The notes: generated by a model from the sequence alone, not told the origin. A stretch of 64,000 bases of DNA from Cryphonectria parasitica EP155 (GCF_011745365.1 NW_024468915.1:2706653-2770652), one strand, 5' to 3'; shown: positions 33,526-44,081, counted from the stretch's first letter. Translations and numbers: made by a program.

Positions 33526-35973
33526 ATGAACGCCATGGGATTTTCAAGTGAGCCAAACGGACACTCACCTGCCACGTCCGGGTCCACCGCGAACGGCCAA
33601 TGGGAGTACACGAACGGTAACGGTCATGCGTCCGCCACCGCCGCCATCAATGGTCAGGGCAGAAGAGCTCCCGAGCCTCTGGTTGAGCCCATCGCCCTTT
33701 GCGGCATGGGACTGCGACTGCCGGGCGCAGTCAACGATGCCCAAGCCTTCTGGGACCTATTACTCCAAAACAAGCGGAATGGGCGATGCAAGGTACCAAA
33801 GACGCGTTACGACGTCGACAACTGGTATGGCCCTGAAAATCCGGCCACGTCAGCTCCAAGTTTGGCTACTTCCTCGACCATGTCGACCTCGCCAACATGG
33901 ATACGTCTTTTTGGTCGGCGACAAAAAAGAGTGCGCTTCCTTGGACCCTCAGCAACGACTCCTGCTCGAGGTCGTGTACGAGGCGTTGCAGACAGCCGGG
34001 CAAAGGTTGACAGACCTACGTGGCCGCAAGGTCGGCATCTTTGTCGGCAGTTTCGAGGGGACTGGTTGGAGCTGGACCAGCGCGATGTCGAAAATTTCAA
34101 TGGCCATCGGCAGTCCGGCTCAGGTGACTACATGGCGGCAAACCGCATACACTATGAATTCGGCTTCATGGGTCCCAGGTATGATGATGACTGCTGACTT
34201 TTCCAGATTTTTCGTTTTCACACACAAAAACAAAAAACAAAAAAAAACAAAAAAAAACCCGGCGGTGGTGGTGGTGGCGTCAAGCATCGCAGAGGGTGAC
34301 GCACAGATCCAATCATTATGTGACTGCGGCCGACGTGTTTTCCAGAAGGCGGAAGTGTGTCTATCAGTCGCTAAACCCGAAGGACTGACCAATTTTTCTA
34401 TACACAGCGCCGTCATCCTCAGTGCGTGTTCCAGCTCCATGATCGCTCTTCACGATGCATGCACTGCCATCAATGCCGGAGAGTGCGAAGCCGCCATTGT
34501 CGGATGTTGCAATCTCATCCTTTCGCCGCGCATGACAGCCACAATGCAGGAGCTGGGTGTTTCGTCGCCGAGCGGCTACTGCCACACCTTTGACGCCGCC
34601 GCCGACGGATATGCCCGGGGCGAGGCCGTGTCGGCTGTCTATCTGAAGAAACTGAGCGATGCCATCCACGACGGCGACCCAGTCCGGTCTGTGGTTCGGT
34701 CTACCTGCCTCAACGCCGGGGGAAGGTCCTCGACGTTGTCGGCGCCCGTTGCTGCCGCTCATAAGTCCCAGATTCGCCGCTGTCATGAGCTGGCTGGCAT
34801 AAGCGACTTTTCGAGGACGGCCATGATGGAGTGTCACGGAACAGGCACCCCTGTCGGCGATCCTATTGAGGTTCAGGCCGTTGCAAACGTCTTTGGCGAG
34901 CATGGAATCTATGTAGGATCGGTGAGTTCCCCGGGCCCCTTTTTTTCTTCTTCTCTCTTCAAGCTGTGCTCGCCGAGTACTGATATAATCCATTGTAGGT
35001 CAAGACCAACCTCGGACATGGCGAAGGCGCCTCGGGGCTGTCCAGCCTTGTGAAAATGACGCTTGCCCTCGAGAAGAAGACGATCCCGGCCAACCTCAAC
35101 TTCAACACCCCAAATCCTAATAGTATGTTCTGAATGAATTAGAAATTCTGCGTGGGGCTAAAGCAATGACTAATGTTTTGAGAAAGTACCATTCGAGTCG
35201 TGTAAGCTCAAGGTGCCAACTGAGACTACGCCGTGGCCCAAAGACCGGGACTTTGTTGTTGGCATAAACAGCTTTGGTGTCGGTGGATCCAATGCCCATG
35301 CACTCCTTGGGTCGGCGGCCTCTTTTGGAACTGGTCTGGCCGAGGAATCCGCGTTCGAGAAGACCACGGTCTCTTCGAAGCCCACACTGCTCCTGTTCTC
35401 GGCAAAGCACCCTAGCCCTAGCCGCCTCTCATGTCAGTCAGGAGAGCGACGTTTTGGACTGCGCCGAGCTGATGTTTATGCGACCCGGGCCCATTTAGCA
35501 GCAGGAGCAAAAGCGCTTTGTAAGATACTCGCAGATTGACTTTGGCCTGCGCTCCACGCTGCCCATCGCGTCACCCAACAACCGCGTCGTCTTCCGCAAG
35601 GATCCCCGCCTGCTGGTCTACCGTAACCTCGAGGCCGACGACCCATGGACAGGCGAGCGCGGACCCGGCCGACGAGGAGCTAACAAGATTCCTACAAGGT
35701 GCTGCTGTCAATACGGCCGTCTTGCGCTCGGAGGAGGCGACGGCCTTACTTGCGCGGAACGTGGGCCGCACGCTGTTTGGCTTTATGCTGAGGCCCGAGG
35801 ATGTGCACGCGCCGACGGCCGATGTGGGTATTGATAGCCTGGTGAGTATTGAGCTAAGAAACTGGATTAGGAAGAGGCTCGGGGTTGACGTGAATGTGCT
35901 GGAGATTACGAGGGCAGGCAGCTTGGGAGGCTTGTTACAGACGAGGATGATCCACAGCAAGTGGAGTATTTGA
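33526..35973 (+). pseudogene. Highly reducing PKS collapsed to KS plus ACP
   Basis: Fungal highly reducing PKS with only its ends left. The ketosynthase starts at VEPIALCGMGLRLPGA (33,684) and continues through LDPQQRLLLEVVYEAL. After an intron (donor near 34,179, acceptor near 34,408) comes the active-site region LSACSSSMIALHDAC, where Cys is present. The two catalytic His follow in ECHGTGTPVGDP and KTNLGHGEG, with further introns at 34,922-34,998 and 35,123-35,186. The KS ends at GINSFGVGGSNAHALL (35,250-35,310). From about 35,430 the sequence jumps to the very end of a PKS: SQIDFGLRSTLPIASPNNR (post-KR region), then a carrier protein with VGIDSLVSIELRNW, whose Ser is the phosphopantetheine site. 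AT, DH, MT, ER and most of KR are missing. Frameshifts at an A6 run (about 33,925) and near 35,660 make it non-functional as a whole. Confidence 0.82.
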
Positions 35974-36919
35974 CGTTTCTGGGGTCAAATATCGGACCCG
36001 CACAACCCCACTTCAACTATTAAGTTTCTAGTGCCGGCTGTCTCGGGCTTTTGGGATACTCCGTTATATGGTTTTAAATTTTCCTAGCTTTGCTCTTGAG
36101 AAATTGAGTCTGCCCTACAGTTATGGAAAAATTTGGCAAGAGCTGTATAATTGTGGAGATCAGTAATAATAGTTAATCCATGAGTAGTAAATAGACTGAC
36201 TTTCTTGAAGAAAAAAAATAAAAACCAGAGAGTTTGAAGAATAGTCGATGAACAATAGAAGTAACTCAAATTTATCTCCGCTTGCTAAATCTCCCTCAAA
36301 TTTTAAACATTGTATTTATCTAATGTACGGATTACGCACTGTTTGTAATTAGTTCAATCCATTAGCATCCAGTCTCGTGTAAGTATCGCCAAGATTCTCA
36401 ACTGAAGCAGTCGAAGAAAGCTTGAGGCTCAGAGTTTCCCCGGCGATGCTTTGCGAATTGCTACTTCCCGTTGTTGAACTCTATCTACCTAGAACAGAAA
36501 AACATTTGTATAGGGTCTCGGACCTTGGAAACATTCGCAAAGTATATTTCAAAGGTCGTTTGAGAATGACTAATCGGCTTGTATATAATGTCCGACTCTC
36601 CGATACTGTTGGTTATCAAATTATCTACTTTAGCATAAAGAGACCAAATTTCTCATTCGGCACCTATGTTCATAAAAACATTTCTACCTCGTTATCTTCT
36701 TGTTCGTGGTCAACACTCAAACGTCTTTCAACTTCTGACGGAGCAAAGGCCAAACCTAGCATCAACACCGCCTACCTTCTTTTCAACCAGGGTTGTAATC
36801 GGTTTCTACTGCAAATCCACTACGAGATGCGTACCTCAACCTTCCTATATCGAAAAGCTTTCGTTCACCAAGCCGACACATCTCCACCACGCGACCCTCA
36901 ATATGAGCAGCGGATTAGA
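35974..36919. other. Intergenic; frame open upstream of the DUF2306 gene
   Basis: AT-rich to 36,400. The reading frame of the next gene is open from an ATG at 36,422, but the 166 extra codons show no domain, signal peptide or membrane helix, so I treat them as leader or intron-containing sequence. Confidence 0.4.
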
Positions 36920-37555
36920 ATGACCGACAGATCTCTTCATCAAACGGCCTTAAGCAGGCCAAGCTTTCAATGGTGGCTTATGGCAATTCCATCGTTTCTT
37001 ACATCGGCTTACGGCATTGCATTCTTCACCGGCCTCACTCCTGGCGACCCTGAAATCAAGGCGAGAATTATAGGCTCTATTGGAGGTGTGGTTCACATTG
37101 GGGCCTCTACCGCAGCTATGGGTCTCGGTCCCTTTCAGTTTCTCCCGCACCTGCAGCGAGAGTACCGCCAGGTCCACCGATGGGTCGGCTGGATCTACGC
37201 TCTCGGCGTGGCAATCGGAGGGCTCGCCGCCTTCATTGTCACCTTTCACAGCGAGGCATTGCTCTGGGGGAAGGTAGGGTTTGCTCTTTTAGCCCTCGGG
37301 TGGCTTGAGACTCTTCGAAGAAGCCTTATAGCTATCCGGTCAAACAGAGACATAAAAGCTCATCGGGCTTGGATAACGAGAAACTTTGCCCTAACGTACG
37401 CCGCGGTAATGTTGCGTTGGCAATTGCCTCTGATGATAAATACAGGAACAGAGGTAAGGTTCGCGCTTTCAATCGAGGGATTTGCATGTTGGATACCGAA
37501 TCTAGTGTTTGTTGAGCGTTTCGTGTTAAGAGACTTGAGGGGGCAAAGAGATTGA
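36920..37555 (+). CDS. DUF2306 multi-pass membrane protein
   Basis: Intact 211-residue protein of the DUF2306 family, small membrane proteins of unknown function in fungi and bacteria. Membrane segments read WWLMAIPSFLTSAYGIAFF, IIGSIGGVVHIGASTAAMGL, VGWIYALGVAIGGLAAFIV and VGFALLALGWLETL, with a further one near ITRNFALTYAAVMLRW. The conserved His residues of the family are present: HIGAS in helix 2, VHRWVGWIY at the start of helix 3 and AHRAWITRNF before the last helices. I chose the ATG at 36,920 (MTDRSLHQTAL) because it lies just before the first helix. It stands between the collapsed PKS and the P450 pseudogene and shows no RIP damage. Role in the cluster is unknown. Confidence 0.8.
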   Translation: MTDRSLHQTALSRPSFQWWLMAIPSFLTSAYGIAFFTGLTPGDPEIKARIIGSIGGVVHIGASTAAMGLGPFQFLPHLQREYRQVHRWVGWIYALGVAIGGLAAFIVTFHSEALLWGKVGFALLALGWLETLRRSLIAIRSNRDIKAHRAWITRNFALTYAAVMLRWQLPLMINTGTEVRFALSIEGFACWIPNLVFVERFVLRDLRGQRD

Positions 37556-37662
37556 AATTGAACGGGGAGAAAAATTAATGCATCATATAACAGTAGCGTC
37601 CTCTCCTATTACAATGCTGTTATCAATAGGAACAAATGTATTCATCAAATTTATTATTGTAA

Positions 37663-39661
37663 CTAAACCAGACGGCGAAATTGTACTTGGGGTCTATCAG
37701 ATCTGCTCACAAATATATCCTGCATCTGATATTCGATAATGCGATGCCTGCTATAGCCTTTGCCACTCCCTCTCGCACCACAATATTCCTCAATAGGCGC
37801 GAGGCGCATATTATATAGCCAAACAAAGCGGGTAATAGTAACCAAAAGCTCCTTCATCGCCATAGATTTGCCAGCACAACCGCGAAGTCCGATACTGAAT
37901 GTGCAGAAAGCAGCTTATACAAGTATGGGAATGATTGTATGGACTGCGCTAGAGAGGAAGGAAAAGGAAAGGAAAAGGAAGAAGAAACAGTTGCCTAACT
38001 GAGGCATAGACAGAGGGTGCCTGGCGATGGTGAGGCCAGTGACTCACCTGGCCTCGCACAACAAGGCTTGTTGCCTCACCTTTCTCGTGACCAGATTTCG
38101 AGTTCGTGCTCCTGACCTCAAGGCATCGTTCTAGTCGGTAGCAGAATGAGTCAGGGCAGTACTCCTCATTATGATGAATGGAGTAGTGACACACACCGAG
38201 GTCGACGCCTTCAGGAAACACATGTCCGGCAATCTCCACGTCGCCGGCGAGTGCGTGCCGCAGCAAGAGGCCTGGTACGTCAGGAGACATGCGCATGGCT
38301 TCATCTATGCACACACGGAGCCACCGACAAGAGATCAAGGTTGCGCATCCAACGATCTCATCAACACTCTTCAAACAGGGCCGAACTTCGTCTTTGATCC
38401 TCTGATAAGCATGTAGGTTGTGCAGGAGATAGAAGAAGGTAGCTGAGATGGCCGTAGCTATTGTATCCAAGCTTTTATCAAACATGACGATGCTATTAGC
38501 ATCTTTCAACCCAACACCCCTTCCGTGCATACATTCCCTCCACTTACTGCCGGTGATAAGCAGACTGGATTCCCTGACCAAGTCATGATCGCTAAACAAC
38601 GGCCTGTCCTTTGACGGCTGGTTTGAGCAGATGAGAGTAGACGTCGGGTATTGTTGCATGGGGTTCCATCGCTAGACGTTTGCGAGATCACTCGTTCGCA
38701 AATGCTTCGTATCGCTTCATGTCTTCATTAAGCTTGGAAAAGAGAATCTTGCCAAGTTTCAGACGCAGGACACCTGGCATCCATCCGCTCTAATACAATC
38801 AATCTGTTAGATATAACACCCCCTACCCTGTTTTAACTGGCGATCACTCGGGATTGTACACACTCACCATGCTCAGTGCATTTACGCCTAATGGTAAAAC
38901 CTTCAAGATGTATCTGTTGTCCGGCTTGTCCAACATATCGAAGGAGTTGGAGAAACAGATATCGCTCAAACGAGAGCTGATCGGCTGTTTCAGTCATATT
39001 ATGGGGCACGCTCCAAGCTTCTGTGGTATCCGGCTGGGCTGAGGACACGTTTGGATCTCCAGCAGTACCTGGCTTGTCTGTGGACTTTATGATATTCCTC
39101 AGAACTATGTCTTCCATCGCTCTCACAGAGCTATCGGACAGTGCGGATGACATAACTCGTTTCTTCTTCAGATGCAGGCTGTGGTCAATCGACGTAAGCG
39201 AGCTGTCACCTTTGAACAGATCGTTGACACATTGTAGTACCATGACTTCTGTGTGTTATCCTTTGCTCCGTATATCTTCTGCAGTCCCTCGGTCGTGTTG
39301 ACGGAGATTCTATTTAGAGCGAACCGTACAAAGGGGCCTAGATCAAATTTAAAGAAAGGCTTTTTTTTAGACGTAATGCGTAGATTGAAATGCGGACCAT
39401 ATTTATTATGTAGTTCCAGGAAATGAATATGGCGATCTCCAGAAGCGCTGCGAATGGCAAAGTACTAGTCCGTGAGCCAGCCGAGGAAAGGTCCAGGATA
39501 TCGTGCGAGAGGATGGAATTACAATCGATGAATTATGACAGAGAGGGCTAGTGAGTCTTCTCAAGATTTGCTAGTTATCATACATAGGCTAGATAGGCCA
39601 CAAGTGCTGCTGCTCCAAGTGTGAGCCACATGTTGTCAGTGAAGAAGACGACTCGCTCCAT
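37663..39661 (-). pseudogene. Cytochrome P450 pseudogene
   Basis: Nearly full-length fungal P450 (about 500 residues expected), broken. In order on the minus strand: membrane anchor MERVVFFTDNMWLTLGAAAL (39,661), ARYPGPFLGWLTD then a TAG at a Trp position, LELHNKYGPHFNLR, LNRISVNTTEGLQKIYGAK, the C-helix region HLKKKRVMSSALSD, and MPGVLRLKLGKILFSKLNED with a TGA shortly after. The I helix is LDTIATAISATFFYLLHN, the ExxR motif is in CIDEAMRMSPDVPGLLLR, and the PERW region reads YRLERCLE. The heme loop FSIGLRGCAGKSMA is at 37,904-37,863 and the protein ends near 37,663. There are stops of RIP type and frameshifts. A 107-bp repeat lies between the PERW region and the heme loop. It resembles benzoate-4-monooxygenase-like cluster P450s. 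It is divergent from the flavin monooxygenase fragment. Confidence 0.85.
37955..38061 (+). repeat. Short palindromic repeat family, copy 1
   Basis: A purine-rich head (GGAAAAGGAAGAAGAAACAG), then CATAGACAGAGGGTGCCTGG, then the hairpin GAGGCCAG-TGACTCAC-CTGGCCTC and the end CGCACA. It lies inside the P450 pseudogene, perhaps within or forming an intron just before the heme loop. Related copies are at 40,441 and 40,991. Confidence 0.65.
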
Positions 39662-39973
39662 GCTACGACAGAATCAGCATAGATGAATGTGTCATAGAGG
39701 GTTGGAAAATATGTTCTCCGACAATCATGGAAAATGACCTGGTGTAAGACAAAAACAATCCGACAACAAACTGAGTCTACTCAAGGCCAAGACTGGTCCA
39801 AGTATGCAGAAATATAGCCTGGTGGGGGAGGAGGGGGAGGAGGAATAAAAGATCGGTTGCTTTCTAAGAACCGATAAAGTACTTAAAGCAGCAACATCCT
39901 CCTGCCTGAGTCGCTCATTGATTGCTCGATATCGACATGCTAGTAGATAGCTGCTATACGGACAGAACGGCAC

Positions 39974-40275
39974 ATGAGGATTGCGTGCATCGGAGCAGGT
40001 GCATCAGGTCTCTGCTTCGCGTACAAGCCTCGGCGCTCCTTTGGGGATTTCTCCCTAACCATCTTTGAGAAGAGCTCGTAAGTCGGTGGTGTGTGGGTCC
40101 CCAGAGTACGTTGCATTTACTGTTACACAGCATCACGTGAATCCTGTGCAAAGGACTAATTTGAACATCTTCAGCCGTGCTTGCAATCACGACGCACATG
40201 ACTATATCTATTCTTAGGAACCCAAGACCGACTGGGGCAGTGTATATGCTAGTGCTGCAGAAGTCCAGGGATCAG
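39974..40275 (+). pseudogene. Flavin monooxygenase (Baeyer-Villiger type), N-terminal fragment
   Basis: Starts MRIACIGAGASGLCFAYKPR, the dinucleotide-binding GxGxxG motif of FAD-dependent Baeyer-Villiger-like monooxygenases, then FGDFSLTIFEKSS. Exon 1 ends at 40,077 before a GTAAGT donor. After about 140 bp, DWGSVYASAAEVQ matches the later segment of these enzymes (W..VYAS..E) but the CDVPAH-type region between them is missing, and nothing of the remaining 450 or so residues follows. It was probably a tailoring gene divergent from the P450, now truncated at the short-repeat cluster. Confidence 0.65.
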
Positions 40276-40440
40276 GTCATTGCAACCCAACAAGGCGGTT
40301 CAAAAGTCTGAGTTCGATTTAATTGCCACAGTATCTGATGTGCGTGGTGGCATAGGAGGAATGCGACTAGCAGCTGCTTTGATGTCTTTGGGCAAGATAG
40401 AGGCTGTGTGAGGGCAAAAAGATTGCATTGCTGAGCGCTG
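40276..40440. other. Short unassigned coding-like stretch
   Basis: An open plus frame (FDLIATVSDVRGGIGGMRLA) looks protein-like but I cannot assign it; it ends before the repeat at 40,441. Confidence 0.2.
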
Positions 40441-40568
40441 AAGAAGAAAAAGAAAAGAAGAGAAAACGCTACGAGGCCAGCTATCTGAGGCTATCAATAG
40501 GTCTGGCTGTTGGCTGGCTGGAGGGGCTGTGCACGGCCCTGGGCCAGTGACTCACTGGCCCTCGCACA
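40441..40568 (+). repeat. Short palindromic repeat family, copy 2
   Basis: Purine-rich head, then GCCAGCTATCTGAGGCTAT, then the perfect odd palindrome GGCCAGTGACTCACTGGCC (40,542-40,560) and CTCGCACA. Same order as copy 1 and inverted relative to copy 3. Confidence 0.7.
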
Positions 40569-40870
40569 GAGGCTGATTTGCCCCGATTTGAATATCATGC
40601 AAGGATCATAATTGGTGATGTGAAGGTGTATCCATATGCAATTGGTGAGCTGCATAATTGCATCAAGGGAATTTTTCAAGATACAGTAGAAGTGTTGGTT
40701 AATTAAGAAAGCTGCTGAACAAAGAGAAACATAAAGCTATAGCTCTCTGGATTTTATTCCTAAGCAACTTGATTACAAGCGCCTACCAAAACCAGTATAA
40801 AGAGCTTATATATTACTCTATAGAAAGGTAATTCCAATACCACTTTGCAAACTAATGCACAATATATAAT

Positions 40871-40952
40871 GTGTGAGTCCGACCGTTACGCAGCTATATA
40901 GGCCACAGCCGTTTCCAGTCAGCTGGTAGTGGTCACTCCTTTTAGCTGTCAC
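40871..40952 (-). mobile_element. 82-bp MITE-like repeat with 9-bp target duplication
   Basis: Element GTGTGAGTCCG...AGCTGTCAC flanked on both sides by ATATATAAT (40,862-40,870 and 40,953-40,961), a 9-bp duplication of the size made by Mutator-like transposases. Inverted ends are weak (GTG/CAC only). It is clearly related in reverse to the two repeats at 13,226 and 13,629 (shared GACAGCTAAAAGGAGT and CTGCGTAACGGTCGG-like blocks). Non-coding. Confidence 0.6.
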
Positions 40953-40990
40953 ATATATAATATATTCGAAAAATCAGTGCATCAATAAAT

Positions 40991-41093
40991 GTGCGAGGCC
41001 AGGTGAGTCACTGGCCCCACTATCGCCAGCCAACCTCTGTCTATAGCCTCAGATAGCCAGCTGTTTTTTCCTTTCTTTTCCTTCTTTTTCCTT
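40991..41093 (-). repeat. Short palindromic repeat family, copy 3
   Basis: Reverse orientation: TGCGAGGCCAGGTGAGTCAC, then CGCCAGCCAACCTCTGTC, then GCCTCAGATAGCCAGCTG, then a pyrimidine-rich tail. With copy 2 it forms an inverted pair about 420 bp apart, which could be a fold-back element. Confidence 0.7.
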
Positions 41094-41484
41094 CCCTAAG
41101 CGCAATCCAATACAGTTCATTTCCCATAATAAACTCATTGTTACTTGTAGATCTAGGATAATGAAAGCATAGCTTAGCATTAGTCAAAAACAGCATTTCA
41201 AAGCCTAATTTGAAGCATATCATGATTAACCTAGGTCACGAGATAGGTCATGGAATAGGTTGTATATTATAGAAACCCAGAAATTAGATTCAATATTCGA
41301 ATACAAGATGATTATATAGTTAATAGTTACTATTGATTTGGGTTTGGACTGAAAGGACTGCCATTAGTTAAGGGATGTTCACGGTTCAGAATAATTCTTA
41401 ATTAGTTATAACTAATTTCTATTTATTAGCTTTCTTTCAAATCAACTTCAATGCTTTCAAGATTTCATGTCCATATTATGTGAA
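41094..41484. other. AT-rich spacer, no gene seen
   Basis: AT-rich sequence with no recognisable frame between the repeat cluster and the end of the reductase gene. Confidence 0.4.
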
Positions 41485-43149
41485 CTAAAATGGGCCTTTG
41501 ATATCCAGAAGCTGCTGAAATGTCTCCTGAATAGTAGTCTCGAACGATGTCCATCGTATGCCTAGATCCTTCTCCGCTCTATGCGATTGCTGCTTATCAG
41601 CCTAGCAATGCGATGACTAGCTAATGTAGGAAAAAATAAATGCGGCGGGCGGCGGAGGGGGAAACGGGAAGGGGGAACTTACCGCGCCGAGGAGTAGCCG
41701 TAGTGGTTCACTTGATCTCCGGCCGAAGGCAAGCGATGAGCCTGCTCAGGAAATAAGCGAGCTATCGTTTGTGCCGCGCTGGGCTGGCTGAAAGGACTTC
41801 CGACAGTCAGATAACGCTGCCCGCGAGAAACATCGGTTTCGGCAGCCTTGACGTGGCAAAGGGCACAGTCTTTGACGTCGACGCAGACCTGCAAAGGGGA
41901 AAGAAGAAGATGAGTTTGATGTTGACCACGTATACCCGATTAGCTCTTGAGCTCTTGTAGGTAGAAGACTGACATATGCGGGTGTCCTTGGCATTTCGTG
42001 CGCATCAATGAGTCGGTCGAGAACGCGGCCTACCCCATTCACACAAATGCGTATCAGCTGATCTGCTTCTATCGTATCATTTTTCTCTTTCTTTCTTTCT
42101 CTCCCTCTCTCTCCCTTCGGTAAAAACCGCTAGCGAAGATCTGGAAGTCTGTAAGTACTGGATTGGTTGATATCAGCCATCGAAGTGAATGGCTGAAGAG
42201 GCTTCCCCAGAATAACAGGCGCAACAATGCTGTAACAACCCAAGGAGAGCTAATACATTAGCCGGTTATACATCCGAGATGGAGGGCTGGGGAGTAGATG
42301 CGCTTATGGAAAGCGAGGTGGAAGAATAGTAAGGCAACTCGCCTGGTGATTGAAAAATGCGGGGTTCGCGTCCTTGCGAAGTCCCAGACGGCCTGCTCAG
42401 CAAACCTGTCACCCAGAGTTAGTATATAGGTCGAGCCCAGCGTTAGTCAAGTCAGTTTGGATGGATGCATAGGTCTCACGTCTTGCTTGCTAGGTATACA
42501 AAATGCTTGTCCGTTGATGCCACCGCCTCGTCCCATTGCACCGGGTTCCAGTCGTTTTCGGAATAGATATACTAAAATGACCACAACAGATGTCAATGAA
42601 GTCTCTGATTTCCTGACAGCACCCCAGAAGACAAGCCTTACCCCCGGTCGAGGGTCTAGATGAGGAGATGTGACAGCAGCGAATCTATTTCCTATTATCT
42701 CAGACACAGATCTTGTCTCTTTCCACGGGACTTTCCCATCCAGACTAGACGACTTACGAGCTCGTATAGATGAATTTGCGGATCGTATCTGCCTTCATCG
42801 CCGACTCCAGCACAGACAGCGCGCCTTTGCGCGCGGGTATAAGCATATCTCTTTCATTATCCTCGAATGTGAAGCTGAAAGGGCTAGCTGTATGAAAGAT
42901 AATGTCGGCGCCCTGGACGGCGTCGTCGTATGCACCATCCTCCTGCATGTCCCGGACCACCACAAAATGGATCTGGCCCTGTTCCAGATGCTGGGGATAG
43001 AGGCTACACCAGGCGTCGGCTTTGGCCTGGGACCGGACTGCTGCCACCACGTGGTAGCCCCTTTCGAGCAGCAGGAGAATGATCTGGGTCGCCAGGAACC
43101 CGGAGGCGCCTGTGATGAATGCTCTTGGGATGTGCGTGCTCTGAGCCAT
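41485..43149 (-). CDS. NAD(P)-dependent aldehyde/ketone reductase (DFR-like extended SDR)
   Basis: Extended short-chain dehydrogenase of the dihydroflavonol-reductase/GRE2-like family, reducing a carbonyl group with NADPH. Eight exons keep frame throughout: 43,149-42,758, 42,684-42,642, 42,571-42,480, 42,405-42,343, 42,229-42,159, 42,062-41,974, 41,888-41,712 and 41,601-41,485; 347 residues, normal for the family. The Rossmann motif is FITGASGFLATQI, then FIYTSSFAAV, DWNPVQWDEAV and the catalytic YLASK (YxxxK). The later part shows SIVAPVILGKPLQPF, CVDVKDCALCHVKA and GQRYLTVGSPFS. Intron 4 would start with GC (AG|GCGAGT) and end AG, a GC-AG intron. Intron 5 holds a GA-rich microsatellite. I chose MAQSTHIPR as start; an ATG seven codons upstream is also in frame. 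It seems to be the only intact enzyme gene of this locus. Confidence 0.82.
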
Positions 43150-43646
43150 GATTGAAGCGAAGCATCCCAAGCCTTTGAGCGATCAGGTTGTGGCAGAGAA
43201 AGCCCCCCCTACGGAGCGCTGCATCTGATGGCTTTCTCTTTCTCTTCATGGGGAAGTGGGCCAGATCCCCTCCTCTCAGTCGGCAGATCTCGGCTTCAAG
43301 CATTACGACAGTCACCCATGTCCTTCGATAAGCCCTTCGTGTGGCAGTGCCTACGTATGGTTGAATCCAAGACCCACAGCAGCATCCTTGCAACTGCGCC
43401 GACTTGGTGTCCCTACGGGTCAAATGAGTTTTTCCGAAGCGCAGCGCCCGGCAGCTCAAGCATTTTTGTTACTGTGTAACGACCCGTGAGCGCTAGCCCT
43501 AGCCTCTATTCTTGTCTGATTTGGTTCAAATTGCTGATACAAACCGGCAGATATAGCTGATACTTTCGAATTATATTATTTCAGCTCAAGCTGAGCTGCT
43601 AATTAGGTAATATTTTCTTAGAATAAGCTAGATGTAATGAGCACTG
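43150..43646. other. Upstream region of the reductase, boundary to the repeat block
   Basis: Normal composition up to 43,500, then AT-rich. Contains the palindrome CAGCTCAAGCTGAGCTG at 43,583-43,599. No gene seen. Confidence 0.4.
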
Positions 43647-43800
43647 TGTTATAACTCATTCAACATACAGGTTACGAATAAGAACACTCGGAACAACTAT
43701 CCGAAAAACAAGGAAAAGAACCGAAAGGCTTACATAAGCTAGGGTTAGGGTTACAATGTAGAAAGAATCGTTGGGATCGGTAGCGATCCAAGTACCCGTG
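43647..43800 (+). repeat. LTR-family 2, copy a (truncated)
   Basis: Begins TGTTATAACTCATTCAACAT and shares the first about 110 bp, including AGGGTTAGGGTT, with the copies below; then diverges. Confidence 0.7.
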
Positions 43801-43972
43801 GTCCCTAGCCTAGCCACCTGGCCCACTACCTCCGTTCCTCCCGTAGTGGGTGGTTGCCGGCCAAAAAGGTTTCTAATTTGGAGGAATTTTTTTACTATGG
43901 GAATGCCACCAAAATCCGGTGCTTAAGCCATGACTGATAGTTGAATTGAACACTTGCAACACCACGATGTCC

Positions 43973-44081
43973 GATGGCCTTGCTTGTCGAGAATGCGCCT
44001 TCATCACTAGGCAGGCTCATAAGATGCGAGACCACTACCGCCTCTCGCACAGGTGGCCGCCCGTTTGCTCAGGTGGCAGCT
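43973..44081 (+). pseudogene. C2H2-like zinc-finger gene fragment
   Basis: An open stretch reads DGLACRECAFITRQAHKMRD followed by HYRLSHRW: two Cys and spaced His as in the fungal DUF3505-type C2H2 proteins, which have a similar GxxCxxC start. Only about 35 codons are recognisable, embedded in repeats, so it is a captured or decayed fragment. Identification is tentative. Confidence 0.35.

Noticed and set aside
36422..36919. Long N-terminal extension of the DUF2306 protein
   Set aside because: Open by chance: no signal peptide, helix or domain, and the family begins just before the first membrane helix.
43738..43755. AGGGTTAGGGTT as a telomere or subtelomere mark
   Set aside because: Only one or two units, and the motif recurs as part of every LTR copy of that family, so it does not show a chromosome end.
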